From Geminisphaera colitermitum TAV2 (GTDB lineage Bacteria; Verrucomicrobiota; Verrucomicrobiia; Opitutales; Opitutaceae): a stretch of 64,000 nt of DNA. The notes under the pieces were generated by a model that was not told where the DNA came from, did no database searches, and was given only the letters and a program-made list of their open reading frames with translations. Of this stretch, positions 25,286 through 33,598 are shown piece after piece; the stretch's first letter is position 1, and each line of letters begins with the position of its first letter. Location of the stretch: contig NZ_ABEA03000060.1 of assembly GCF_000171235.2 (NCBI RefSeq), positions 1 through 64,000 of the forward strand, in the 5' to 3' direction. A program made the position numbers and the translations under genes.

Positions 25286-27184
25286 TCACTGAGCTTGCGG
25301 ATGGGGAGGGGGGGGGGGGGGAGGGGGCGTTGGGGCCGGGGGCGGCGCGGGGTGCCGGTAGATGGGACGGTCAATGTTCGCTCCGGTGATGGTGTTGTTT
25401 TCGATGCGTTCGTTTTCCACGGCGCGGAGGTAAATGCCGCAGCGGGCGGCGGGAGAGGCGCCGTGGAGTTGGTTGGGGTCGATGATGGTATTGTCGGCAA
25501 TCACGAGTCCGTTGACGTTGGTGGCTCCGATGCCGGCGCGCCCGGAGTCAATGATGCGGTTGCCGGTGATGGTGATGTCGCGGATGAAGCGGAGCTTGTC
25601 GGCGACAGCGCCATTGGCCCCGGCGTCGAGGATTTCAACGGTGATGGCTCCGGGGTTGCCGGATGCGCCGCCATTGTTGAGGGCACGGCGGATGGTGTTG
25701 TTGCGAATGGTGACTCGCTCGGCAAAGGCGTTGTCCTCGGCGGACTTGAGTCCGTCGCGGATGACGGAGTGGACGAGAACGGCAGGGAAGGCTGAGAGGT
25801 CAAAGGTGTTGTTTTCGACCACAATGCCGGTCCCGGCGAGGCGGACGGCGCGGGCGCGGTTGTTGAGGAATTTGTTGTCGCGAATAGTGACGTCGCCAAA
25901 AGACCAGGATGTGTTGAAGACAAGCGTGAGTGGTTCGTCGTGTATTGCGGAAGCAAATACGAGTGACTCGGTCACCGGGCGGTCCAGCGTAAGAGTGAAG
26001 CGGCCGCCAGACTCCGTTTCGACGTGAGTGAGGGTGTAGTCGGAGTGGCGCGCGTTCTTGAGATCGTAGATGCGCAGGTTGTCACCGGCAGCATAGTGGC
26101 GTACGCTGCCAGCGGTGAGGCGCAAGACGTTGGGACGGGGCAAGGCGTCGATGGTATTGCCGCGCAGGATGAAGTTGACGTTGTCGTCCTGAAGGGAGTC
26201 GAAGGTGTTGCGTTCGATGAGGTATTTGCCCTGGCCACCGACGAAGTGGAGTCCGTCGGCACAGGTGGAGATGGCGCGATCGGTGCCGGGGCGCGGCTCG
26301 AAAACGCAATCGCGCACGATGACGTCGCGGCACATGGAGCCGAGGATGGTGAATCCGCTGGCGGCGTAGATGGTGAGTCCTTCGAGGCGAACGTCATTGC
26401 AGTTGCGCAGGCGGATGAGCTGGCCGGCATAACGGGCCACGCGCACGTAGCGCAGGGGGCCGTCTCCCCGGAGGCGGCGGGCAACGTTTTTCTGGTTTCT
26501 GTAAAAGAAGCGAACGGTGCCGTCCTCGTTGAGGTGGGTGGGCGGGGCCTTGAGGGTGTTGAGTGCTTCGGGGAAGGCGAGGTTCATGCCTTGGCGGTTG
26601 AGCGTAAGCCAGGTGCTGGCGGGGTGTCTGAAAAGCGTGCCGGGTTGCGTGACGGGAGAGGGATAGCCGGGATCGGGTTTGAGAAGGAGTGAGTTGTCCT
26701 GGTCGGAGATTTCGAGCACTTCGCCTTGGGAGAAGAGAGGGAAGGCGTAGTCGAAGGTGAGGTTGCGGAGGGTGAGGCCGTCGCAGTTTTCAAAGAGGAG
26801 GCCGAGGGCAAACTGGCCGAGGACGATTTCGCTCCCGCGACCCTGGCCTGCGAGGGTGATGTTCTTGAGGCGGTCGAAGTTGAGATGCGCCTCGCTTTTG
26901 TTGCCGGAGACGAGCGTTGCGGGCGGGTTGGTTTTGATGTGAAACGCGCCTTCGGGAATCATGAGGGTGCCGCCGGGGTTTTGCGCGAGCCACTCAATGG
27001 CCTTGGCAAAGGCGGGGGCGCTGTCGTGTTCGGGGCCGGGTTGCGCTCCGAAGTCGGCAAGGCTGGCGATGGGCGCGGCGGTTGCCGTGGATGCGGCGTG
27101 AAGCGGCGCGCTGGCGAAATTCAGTATGCCAATGGCGGTGGCAATGGTGACAGCGCTGGCGATGAGTGAGGGGACGAGACGCAT
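25286..27184 (-). CDS. Secreted right-handed parallel beta-helix protein, possible GH110-like alpha-galactosidase
   Basis: The protein has 632 residues with a signal peptide (MRLVPSLIASAVTIATAIGI...SAPLHA). The pattern PGGTLMIPEGAFHIKTNP opens the helix. Many NNTI/NNTF/RNCNDV-type parallel beta-helix turns and ADGLHFVGGQGKYLIERNTF...DDNVNF follow, resembling GH110 and pectate-lyase-like enzymes. Catalytic residues cannot be assigned with certainty. The C-terminus is a Pro-rich tail encoded across a C14 run (25308-25321 on the plus strand), so slippage would alter only the last residues. ATG 27184 is chosen to begin at the signal peptide. It is the third gene of a four-gene same-strand cluster. 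Confidence 0.7.
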   Translation of the reverse strand: MRLVPSLIASAVTIATAIGILNFASAPLHAASTATAAPIASLADFGAQPGPEHDSAPAFAKAIEWLAQNPGGTLMIPEGAFHIKTNPPATLVSGNKSEAHLNFDRLKNITLAGQGRGSEIVLGQFALGLLFENCDGLTLRNLTFDYAFPLFSQGEVLEISDQDNSLLLKPDPGYPSPVTQPGTLFRHPASTWLTLNRQGMNLAFPEALNTLKAPPTHLNEDGTVRFFYRNQKNVARRLRGDGPLRYVRVARYAGQLIRLRNCNDVRLEGLTIYAASGFTILGSMCRDVIVRDCVFEPRPGTDRAISTCADGLHFVGGQGKYLIERNTFDSLQDDNVNFILRGNTIDALPRPNVLRLTAGSVRHYAAGDNLRIYDLKNARHSDYTLTHVETESGGRFTLTLDRPVTESLVFASAIHDEPLTLVFNTSWSFGDVTIRDNKFLNNRARAVRLAGTGIVVENNTFDLSAFPAVLVHSVIRDGLKSAEDNAFAERVTIRNNTIRRALNNGGASGNPGAITVEILDAGANGAVADKLRFIRDITITGNRIIDSGRAGIGATNVNGLVIADNTIIDPNQLHGASPAARCGIYLRAVENERIENNTITGANIDRPIYRHPAPPPAPTPPPPPPPPHPQAQ

Positions 27185-27255
27185 ATGCGGGAACGTGTAT
27201 TGGTTAAAAAATGACAATGGCGGCCGTTTGGAGCGTGGGGCGCCAGTCTGCCGGG

Positions 27256-27915
27256 TTAATAGGCGGGATCGAAGACGCCGTTCTTGTTGTTGATTAGATC
27301 GTCTTCGGGCCAGAGTTTCACATGGCCATCAACAAAGGTCACGTATCCGCCGCCGGAGTGTCGGTTGACGCGGCGGTCGCCGGACCAGAAATTTTTGTTG
27401 GGGTTAAAAATATTGGGCGAAGCCGACTCCTTGCCTTCGGTGTTCAGATTGAGCGGCGCATCGGCCACAAGCGAAACTCGGGCGGGGTCGGCGATTCTGT
27501 TAAGCGAGGCGGATTTGTTGTAGTTGGCCACCGCAACAGAGTAAGCGATGCCACCATACCACGAAGGATTTCTGACCAGGGGGCACACAAACACGCCGAC
27601 GTTCATCGAGCCCCAGGCGCGGTCCCGCCATTTGCCGTCGGGCAGATATCCGCCGTCAACGAGCCGGTTGGTCCACCATGTTTGGTTGCCTGCATTGGCG
27701 TCGGCAAGCGGTGGAAATTGGGCGCGGTGATCGTTGGCATAGAGGATCAGCGCCTGCCCGACTTGTCTCTGGTTGCTGACGCATTGGGCGGCACGGGCTT
27801 TGTCACGGACTTTGCTCACCGTGGGGATGATGATGGCGGCAAGGATGCCGATGATGGCAATGACGGTCAAAAGTTCGATGAGCGTGAAAGCATGATGGCT
27901 GCGTTGGATGTTCAT
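27256..27915 (-). CDS. Pseudopilin with prepilin cleavage site and H-X9-DG motif
   Basis: The protein has 219 residues. The type IV prepilin signal is textbook: a short leader, then [22 protein letters not shown] with cleavage before Phe. Near the C-terminus RHSGGGYVTFVDGH matches the H-X9-DG motif of the large Planctomycetota/Verrucomicrobiota pseudopilin family. Such proteins are exported and may be assembled by type II-like machinery; individual roles are unknown. Starting at 27915 (MNIQRSHHAFTL) places the G/C run (27921-27933) five bases upstream, just where a ribosome-binding site would be. A longer in-frame reading through the run would add Pro residues and spoil the leader. Confidence 0.85.
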   Translation of the reverse strand: MNIQRSHHAFTLIELLTVIAIIGILAAIIIPTVSKVRDKARAAQCVSNQRQVGQALILYANDHRAQFPPLADANAGNQTWWTNRLVDGGYLPDGKWRDRAWGSMNVGVFVCPLVRNPSWYGGIAYSVAVANYNKSASLNRIADPARVSLVADAPLNLNTEGKESASPNIFNPNKNFWSGDRRVNRHSGGGYVTFVDGHVKLWPEDDLINNKNGVFDPAY

Positions 27916-27920
27916 GGCGC

Positions 27921-27933
27921 GGGGGGGGGGGGG
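27921..27933. repeat. G13 run occupying the ribosome-binding position of the pseudopilin gene
   Basis: On the coding strand it is C13, ending five bases before the ATG at 27915. A ttcttcct segment lies beyond it and no GGAG-like site is seen. Length change would move any upstream signal relative to the start. Confidence 0.85.
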
Positions 27934-27977
27934 AGGAAGAAAGAGCGAGTCGTATTTTGAATACGGACACAAGATGT

Positions 27978-28868
27978 TCAACCGCGATGGCCGCGACTGC
28001 GGCGGAGGCGACGGAACAAAACCAGACTGCCAATCACTGCGCCCACGAACAGGGCGTATGTGCCCGGCTCAGGTATCGAAGAAGGTGATACAGTGAGGTT
28101 GATGTTATTCACGTAAGAATATCCATTGCCGGAAACGTAGATGTTGGCGAATGAGGAGTAGGCGGTGTTGGTGATGGAGATGGCGGGCGTGCCACTCGTG
28201 TCCGAGCCAAGAAAGAGGTTGAGCAAACCAGTGGATTTTTCCCATGTCAGCGTGACGGAACCGAAGTCGGAAACGGCGGTGGGACGGAGGTTGGCAATGC
28301 TTGCCGGGGTTATTCCAGTTCTGTCCGTGATGGTGATGTTGCTCCTGACGGCAGTGGACATGTTCACGTTGCTTCCGGAAATGGAGTAACCGAAACTGAG
28401 GTTGGCTTCTGTCACGCCATTTACTGTGCCGATCGTAAACGAGCCATTGGGTGAATATGTTCCTCCCGAACTGCCACCATTCCACGAGATGGCGTATCCA
28501 TAAACCTTGCCCTCGGCATCGGGCGCACTCGCAACCAAGACATACATGCCGCCCATGAACTGGCTCATCGCAAGATCAGCGGTGAGCGTAAAACTGTCGG
28601 CGGCGATGCTCGCTGGGGAGAAACTTTTTTTGAGTTGGGTGTTGTTAAAACCGACGGCGCGATCCGTTCCGACATCGACGAATACGGGGGACACTTGCGA
28701 CTTTGCCTGCTTCGTCCAGCCCCCTGCCTGCATCGCGGTGATATCTGCGTAAGCGAAGCCTTCGTGAATGTCGATGGCTGCAGGCGTGGCAGCGGATGCG
28801 GTGGCGGCGGCGAACAGGAATGCGGTGATAGCGGTGGACAGGAGTCCAGATGCGATTGAGGTTTTCAT
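27978..28868 (-). CDS. PEP-CTERM sorting domain protein
   Basis: The protein has 296 residues. An N-terminal signal peptide (LLSTAITAFLFAAATASA) is followed by a Ser/Thr/Gly-rich beta-sandwich-like body. The C-terminal sorting signal is SSIPEPGTYALFVGAVIGSLVLFRRLRRSRG (PEP motif, helix, basic tail). PEP-CTERM proteins are processed by an exosortase and displayed outside. The body may be lectin-like (NGGSSGGTYSPNGSFTIG), but I cannot name a family. It is the first gene of a same-strand cluster with pseudopilin, beta-helix protein and XylR-type regulator. Confidence 0.85.
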   Translation of the reverse strand: MKTSIASGLLSTAITAFLFAAATASAATPAAIDIHEGFAYADITAMQAGGWTKQAKSQVSPVFVDVGTDRAVGFNNTQLKKSFSPASIAADSFTLTADLAMSQFMGGMYVLVASAPDAEGKVYGYAISWNGGSSGGTYSPNGSFTIGTVNGVTEANLSFGYSISGSNVNMSTAVRSNITITDRTGITPASIANLRPTAVSDFGSVTLTWEKSTGLLNLFLGSDTSGTPAISITNTAYSSFANIYVSGNGYSYVNNINLTVSPSSIPEPGTYALFVGAVIGSLVLFRRLRRSRGHRG

Positions 28869-28991
28869 GAGTTTATGAGTTTTCGTGCGGGGATGGGTTG
28901 GTTGTCTGTTTGGTTGTTTTTTTTAGTTTGCCCGGGTTCGCTCGGATCACTGATCGAACGACGGTCACGATGGATGCCGTTGTGTGTCGCG

Positions 28992-29024
28992 TTCAAGAAA
29001 TCGGGGTATGCGCGATTTCTTGAA
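28992..29024. promoter_or_regulatory. Candidate operator: perfect 12-bp inverted repeat
   Basis: ttcaagaaatcg (28992-29003) and cgatttcttgaa (29013-29024) flank a 9-base spacer. It lies about 125 bases upstream of the PEP-CTERM start in the 476-base gap before rlmI (28869-29344). Apart from AT-rich stretches (29045-29150), nothing else is seen there. It could be a regulator site or an RNA hairpin. Confidence 0.45.
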
Positions 29025-29344
29025 AAGTATGCGGATCGTTCGGCAGGGCATTTATTAAAATGAGGGAATAAATTTCAACTAACTATTAAATAACAGGTAG
29101 TGACACTGTCATCGGAAATCATGTCATCATGCAAAATAGATTCTCGTGCTGCCAGGTATGCCACCGGAGTATTTCATCGCCCTGGCGTTTGATAACAACC
29201 AAAGGGCTTCGAGAGCGGCGACAACGGCGACGCCAACGATGGCAGCAGCGGTGACAGCGGCCTATCATCCGGCATTCGCTATTTGTGAATAGCGAACAAT
29301 CGAACGGCTTGCCCGCCCGTTACGAAATGGGTGATGATCGGGCG

Positions 29345-30685
29345 ATGTCCAAACCACACACGTCCGCCTTGCCCGGCGGCGGCGCTACCACCGCTTCCAC
29401 GCCTGCCACGACTCCCGCAATGCATCCCGTCACGCCCGCCCTCAAGCTCAAGGCCAACGCCAAGGCGCGCGTTCTGGCAGGACATCCCTGGGTGTTTGCC
29501 AACGAAGTGGAGGCGCTCCTGCCGGCGGAGTTGGACGGCGAAGTCGTCGAATGCCGCGACCGCGCCGGGCGGACGTTGGGAACCGGCATCTACAATTCGC
29601 GTTCGCAAATCATCTGGCGCCGCCTGTCGCGCAGGCGCGTGACGCTTGATCGCGACTGGCTGCGCGGCGCGCTCCAACGTGCGCTGGTCCGGCGACAACC
29701 GCTCCCTGAACACGCCCGCCTCGTGTGGTCGGAATCGGACGAGTTGCCCGGCGTGGTCGTGGATCGCTTTGGCGCAACGCTCGTCCTCCAGGTGCAAACC
29801 GTGGCGATGGAAAAACGCCTCGATACACTGCTGTCGCTGCTCGACGAACTTCTCGCCCCCGAAGAAATCATCGTGCGCAACGATGCCCCCATCCGCCGCC
29901 TGGAGGGCTTGCCCTTGCACGTCACCACGCGCAGCGGACGCCCTTGGACGCCGCGCTGGGAACGCATCGACGGGCTCGACTACTGGCTCGATTTGCAGGC
30001 AGGACAAAAGACCGGATTTTACCTCGACCAACGCGAGCAACACGCCGCCGTCGCCAAATACTGCGAAGGCAAACGGGTGCTCGACGCGTTTTGCAACCAA
30101 GGCCCCTTCGCCCTGCACGCCGCCCGTGCTGGCGCGACAGAAGTCCTCGGACTCGACAGCGCCGAAGACGCCATTGCGCAAGCCCGGCGCAACGTCGAAC
30201 GCAACCACCTCGCCGCCGACGGACGCGTGCGGTTCGAAGTCGCCAACGTCTTCGACTGGTTCAACGCCAACTCCGCCTCCTCCATGCGCCCCTCCCCCCC
30301 CCCCCCCTCCCCTGCCCGCTCCACCACCGCGCCCGCCAGCGCTGCCACCGCCGCTACCGCAACCGCCGGACTCTGGGACGTGATCGTGCTCGATCCCCCT
30401 CCCTTCGCAAAATCCAAGAGCGCCCTCCCCGGCGCCCTCCGCGGCTACAAGGAGATCAACCTGCGCGCCCTCCAGCGCCTCGCCCCCGGCGGCGTGCTCG
30501 CCACCTACACCTGCTCGCACCACATGCAGGACGCCGACCTGCGCGGCGTGCTCGCCGCCGCCGCCGTCGATGCCCGGCGCGACGTTCGCATTCTGGAATG
30601 CTGCCACCAGCCCGCCGACCACCCCGTGCTCGTGACCATGCCCGAAAGCGAATACCTGCGCGGCTTTATCGTGCGAGCCGAGTAG
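29345..30685 (+). CDS. rlmI: Class I SAM-dependent rRNA methyltransferase, RlmI-like
   Basis: The protein has about 446 residues. An N-terminal PUA-like domain (ARVLAGHPWVFANEVEAL), a central RlmI domain (LPGVVVDRFGATLVLQ, GQKTGFYLDQREQ) and a Rossmann domain (VLDAFCNQGPFALHAARAGATEVLGLD) lead to the catalytic DPPPFAKSK motif. RlmI methylates a cytosine of 23S rRNA; other family members act on other rRNA sites. A C14 run (30294-30307) plus an Ala/Thr-rich stretch inserts about 30 residues just before the LDPPPF strand, a surface loop. The start is uncertain (29345 or MHPVTPAL about 25 codons later). Confidence 0.85.
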   Translation: MSKPHTSALPGGGATTASTPATTPAMHPVTPALKLKANAKARVLAGHPWVFANEVEALLPAELDGEVVECRDRAGRTLGTGIYNSRSQIIWRRLSRRRVTLDRDWLRGALQRALVRRQPLPEHARLVWSESDELPGVVVDRFGATLVLQVQTVAMEKRLDTLLSLLDELLAPEEIIVRNDAPIRRLEGLPLHVTTRSGRPWTPRWERIDGLDYWLDLQAGQKTGFYLDQREQHAAVAKYCEGKRVLDAFCNQGPFALHAARAGATEVLGLDSAEDAIAQARRNVERNHLAADGRVRFEVANVFDWFNANSASSMRPSPPPPSPARSTTAPASAATAATATAGLWDVIVLDPPPFAKSKSALPGALRGYKEINLRALQRLAPGGVLATYTCSHHMQDADLRGVLAAAAVDARRDVRILECCHQPADHPVLVTMPESEYLRGFIVRAE

Positions 30686-30803
30686 TGGAGCGACGATGAC
30701 AGGATGAGCCAGACTTGGCCTCCAAATTGCTGTTGTTCTGCGCCCGTTTCACCTACAGTGTGCAGATTCTTCATTAAACATTGAACCAAAGGAGCAACTT
30801 CCC

Positions 30804-31277
30804 ATGGCCATAAAAAAGACAAGCAAGACGCCCCAATCTACCCCCGCAAAAAAAACCGTGACGACCCAACCGGTCGCCGCGAAACCGGTGGCAGCCAAGG
30901 CGGCTGTCAAGCTAACCGTGTCTGCGAAGAAGCCGGCCGCTCCCGCCCGCAAGCCCGCAGCGTCCCCCGCCGCCGCTCCCGCCTCGGCCGCCCCGGCGGT
31001 CAAGCGCACCGCGCCCACGCCCGCCCTCACCGTGATCACGGCCTCGGTGGACGTTGGCTTTGGCAACGCGCTCTATGTGCGAGGCGACGGACCCGGCCTG
31101 AGCTGGGACAAAGGCATCCCGCTCACCTGCGTCTCCGCCGAACGCTGGACCCTGACCCTCGGCGAGACGAGCAAGCCCGTAGCCTTCAAGTTCCTGCTCA
31201 ACGATGTGACATGGAGCGAAGGCGAGGACTACGTCGTGGCGCCCGGAGCCAGCGTCGTCCTTAAGCCCGCGTTCTAG
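30804..31277 (+). CDS. Glycogen-binding-like (CBM20/48-type) domain protein with histone-like Lys/Ala/Pro-rich N-terminus
   Basis: The protein has 157 residues. Residues 1-75 are basic and low-complexity (KKTSKTPQ, AAKPVAAKAAVKL, KKPAAPARKPAASPAAAP), like histone H1 tails. Residues ~80-157 form a compact beta domain with GNALYVRGDGPGLSWDKGIPLTCVSAERW and FKFLLNDVTWSEGEDYVV, closely resembling starch/glycogen-binding modules. AAAGGAG-type Shine-Dalgarno sits at about 30788. It could tether a nucleic acid or anionic surface to polysaccharide, or be a small regulator; function unknown. Confidence 0.65.
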   Translation: MAIKKTSKTPQSTPAKKTVTTQPVAAKPVAAKAAVKLTVSAKKPAAPARKPAASPAAAPASAAPAVKRTAPTPALTVITASVDVGFGNALYVRGDGPGLSWDKGIPLTCVSAERWTLTLGETSKPVAFKFLLNDVTWSEGEDYVVAPGASVVLKPAF

Positions 31278-31312
31278 AGCATTTTATTCAAAACTGCAGC
31301 CGCTGTCTTAAC

Positions 31313-31416
31313 GGTAGGGAGGCCTCTCCGAGGCCTCCGAAACCACGCTCCATCTACCTATGAATTTCGCATTCTCACACTACGCACGGCGGAGGCCTCG
31401 GAGAGGCCTCCCTACC
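31313..31416. repeat. Palindromic element, family B, second copy (inverted)
   Basis: The arms 31313-31339 and 31390-31416 are inverse 27-mers identical to the core of the 17-kb copy, with the loop in the opposite orientation. It lies inside a longer imperfect palindrome whose ends read tagagcatttta (31276) and ctgctcta (31447-31454), the family G terminal motif. Two families are therefore nested here. Confidence 0.8.
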
Positions 31417-31520
31417 AAGTATCAAATGGCTCCAGCTTAAATGAAACTGCTCTAAAATCTGCAATCTGTATTCCGAAATTCAACTGTATTCCAGTAACGG
31501 ATACACAACCAGTCTCATCA

Positions 31521-31552
31521 AAAGCGCACTCCTCGCGAGTGCGCTTTTTTTT
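31521..31552 (+). terminator. Rho-independent terminator
   Basis: The hairpin aaaagcgcactcctcgcgag/tgcgctttttttt is GC-rich with an A-run before and a T8 run after, so it could work in either direction. It lies 245 bases past the glycogen-binding-like gene, beyond the repeat. No RNA gene could be recognised between. Confidence 0.8.
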
Positions 31553-31722
31553 GTGCGCGTGAGATAAAAGAGAAAACGAAACCGGGGGGGGGGAGACGAT
31601 CACGCAGCAGCCTGCAACTGCCACAAGGCACTTACCGGCACCGCGTGCAGATCAGGACCAAACGCCACGCAGGAAGCTCCGGTATAAAGCAATTACACAA
31701 GTGGTGAGGCGACGGCCTTTCA

Positions 31723-31761
31723 TGGTTGAAAATCAACCACGCCGTGGGTGATTTTCAACCA
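31723..31761. repeat. Inverted repeat at the 3' end of the LacI gene
   Basis: The 18-base arms (tggttgaaaatcaaccac and its near-perfect inverse, 17/18) are separated by three bases. The LacI stop codon lies within the right arm. It probably forms a terminator-like hairpin without a T-run. The rest of the 31553-31722 gap holds a G10 run (31584-31593) and nothing recognisable. Confidence 0.6.
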
Positions 31762-32819
31762 CCTGCGCCTGCTGCGCAAGGCGGCGCGGTGTCGCCATCG
31801 TGCCATTCACCCTGAAGTTTCACGGTGCGCGGATGTGCAGGCAGACCGTAGCGGTTGGCATTGAGGAGCGAGATCAACAAATCCATCGCCGCCGCGCCCA
31901 CCTGGTCGTTGCACTGGTCGATACCCGCGATGCCCTTCCAACCCGGATCGAGATCGATGTGCGCAAACGCCACGCTATCTTGCACCCCGCCACGATTGCC
32001 GCCGTGCCGCCCGCCCGGCACACGCACGCCCGCGTCGCGCAGCCAGTCGAGCGCGAGATGATCAGAGCAGATGATCGCATCGGGCTTCCCGCGGCGGTAC
32101 CAAGCGAGAAAAATCTCCGGCCCCCAGTCTTTGCTCAGCAAGGGAGGGATCGTGTGTTTTTCCCCCGCCCGATACTGCTCCAGCAACATGGCCGAGAGCA
32201 TGGCGGACTCGGCGTGTTCGGGGCGGTTGCCGTCGAGTGCGAGCCCGAGCCGACGATAGCCGAGCCGACGAAGATTGCGGATGGCGAGTTGCACGCTGTG
32301 GCCGTGATCGTTGCAGACAAAATCGACGGCATCGCCCTTCACCGGCACACCAAGTGCGACGAAAGCGAAGCGGTTCCTGTCGAGGGCGATTTGGTCAAAA
32401 TCCACCTGTTTCACATGCACGATGAGTCCGCGGATACAACGGGCATCGAGCATCCGTGCAAGCGGCACAGACCCATGCCCGTCGTTCGCCAGAGTAAAAT
32501 TTTCCACCAGATACCCGGCCCCCTCCGCCGCGTGATTGATGCCTTGAAGATAAAGGTGCGGGGTGCTGTGCACCGGGTAATGCGCGAGGTCCATGTAGGA
32601 CAGGATGCCGACGATCGACTCCACCCGCCGCCGCAGCCGCGTGCCCACCTGGCTCATGAGCGCGGAGACCATCGGGTTGGGCCGGTAACCGTGTTGCGTA
32701 GCGAGTTTCAGGATACGGTGTCGTGTTTCTTCCGAGATGCCGGTCCGTCCACGCAACGCGATGCTGACGGCACTGGGGCTGACGTTGGCAAGACTGGCGA
32801 GTTCCCGGATGTTGATCAT
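31755..32819 (-). CDS. LacI-family transcriptional regulator
   Basis: The N-terminus MINIRELASLANVSPSAVSIALRGRTGISEETRHRIL is the classic LacI helix-turn-helix and hinge. Residues ~65-340 form the sugar-binding core (GLIVHVKQ, VDFVCNDHGHSVQLAIRNLRRLGYRRLGLALD, PDAIICSDHLALDWL). The start at 32819 is chosen because the HTH must be N-terminal. It is divergent from a pseudopilin/PEP-CTERM/GH39 cluster, with a palindromic operator candidate between, so it probably represses both directions until sugar is present. Confidence 0.9.
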   Translation of the reverse strand: MINIRELASLANVSPSAVSIALRGRTGISEETRHRILKLATQHGYRPNPMVSALMSQVGTRLRRRVESIVGILSYMDLAHYPVHSTPHLYLQGINHAAEGAGYLVENFTLANDGHGSVPLARMLDARCIRGLIVHVKQVDFDQIALDRNRFAFVALGVPVKGDAVDFVCNDHGHSVQLAIRNLRRLGYRRLGLALDGNRPEHAESAMLSAMLLEQYRAGEKHTIPPLLSKDWGPEIFLAWYRRGKPDAIICSDHLALDWLRDAGVRVPGGRHGGNRGGVQDSVAFAHIDLDPGWKGIAGIDQCNDQVGAAAMDLLISLLNANRYGLPAHPRTVKLQGEWHDGDTAPPCAAGAGG

Positions 32820-32861
32820 GACAGATGGTTGGATACTTTTGGAAGCATTTGGGAACAAATC

Positions 32862-32879
32862 AACTAAACGTGTATAGTT
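32862..32879. promoter_or_regulatory. Candidate LacI-family operator
   Basis: aactaaacgtgtatagtt is a near-palindrome (14 of 18 positions symmetric) with central CG-type symmetry usual for LacI sites. It is 42 bases from the LacI start and 46 bases from the pseudopilin start, so one site could control both promoters. Confidence 0.5.
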
Positions 32880-32925
32880 TCATGGGAATTGCGCACTGTC
32901 CGCTCACCCGATTGGGTTGCGTGCC

Positions 32926-33570
32926 ATGCATTCCCCACGAACCACTTCCTTCCCCGTTGCCGCCACCCAGCCTCCGAAACGTGCCTTCACGCTGATCGAA
33001 CTGCTCACCGTCATCGCCATCATTGGCATCTTGGCGGGCATCCTGATTCCGGTTGTCGGTCGCGCGCGCGAGTCTGCGCGCACCACGCAATGCCTCTCCA
33101 ACTTCCGCCAGCTTGGCATGGCATTTCAGTTGTTTCTTGGTGACCAGAAGGATCTCCTTCCGCCCTACTCCGACGCCGACTTTCCCGGTGGCGCAAGCCT
33201 CGCCGCACTCCGCCCTTACGTGCAAATCAAGACAGACGGCCCTCCCATAACCGGTGTCTTTTCCTGCCCGACAGGAAAGCCCGTCCTTGAACGCACTTAC
33301 ACCAACACTTGGCTCCGTAATTCGTATCAACAAAATCGCAACTGGGACGGATTTGGGCGCAGCGAAAAAGGACGCAAATCCATCCGTTCGTTCAACGCTC
33401 CCTCCCTTGCCATCCTCGCTTACGAACGCTGGGGCGACCGTGACACCACTTGGATCACGCCCAACACACATACCTCCGTCCGCAACATCCTGTACGTTGA
33501 TTTCCACGTAAAATCCGCCCGCAACCTCATGGACGTAACCGCGCTCTCCGACGCATTAAAACAAAACTGA
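32926..33570 (+). CDS. Pseudopilin with prepilin cleavage site (second module)
   Basis: The protein has 214 residues. [35 protein letters not shown] is the type IV prepilin signal and N-terminal helix, and [23 protein letters not shown] follows as in related pseudopilins. The C-terminal motif is H-X9-DF ([13 protein letters not shown]), a variant of H-X9-DG. It is first in a same-strand cluster with PEP-CTERM and GH39-like genes. ATG 32926 (MHSPRTT) gives a 20-25 residue leader. Confidence 0.85.
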   Translation: MHSPRTTSFPVAATQPPKRAFTLIELLTVIAIIGILAGILIPVVGRARESARTTQCLSNFRQLGMAFQLFLGDQKDLLPPYSDADFPGGASLAALRPYVQIKTDGPPITGVFSCPTGKPVLERTYTNTWLRNSYQQNRNWDGFGRSEKGRKSIRSFNAPSLAILAYERWGDRDTTWITPNTHTSVRNILYVDFHVKSARNLMDVTALSDALKQN

Positions 33571-33598
33571 TCACATCGTCACAACCACATCACACACT

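Noticed and set aside
31432-31552. Small RNA or tmRNA ending at the strong terminator
   Set aside because: No tRNA-like end, tag frame or conserved RNA motif could be recognised; only the terminator itself is supported.
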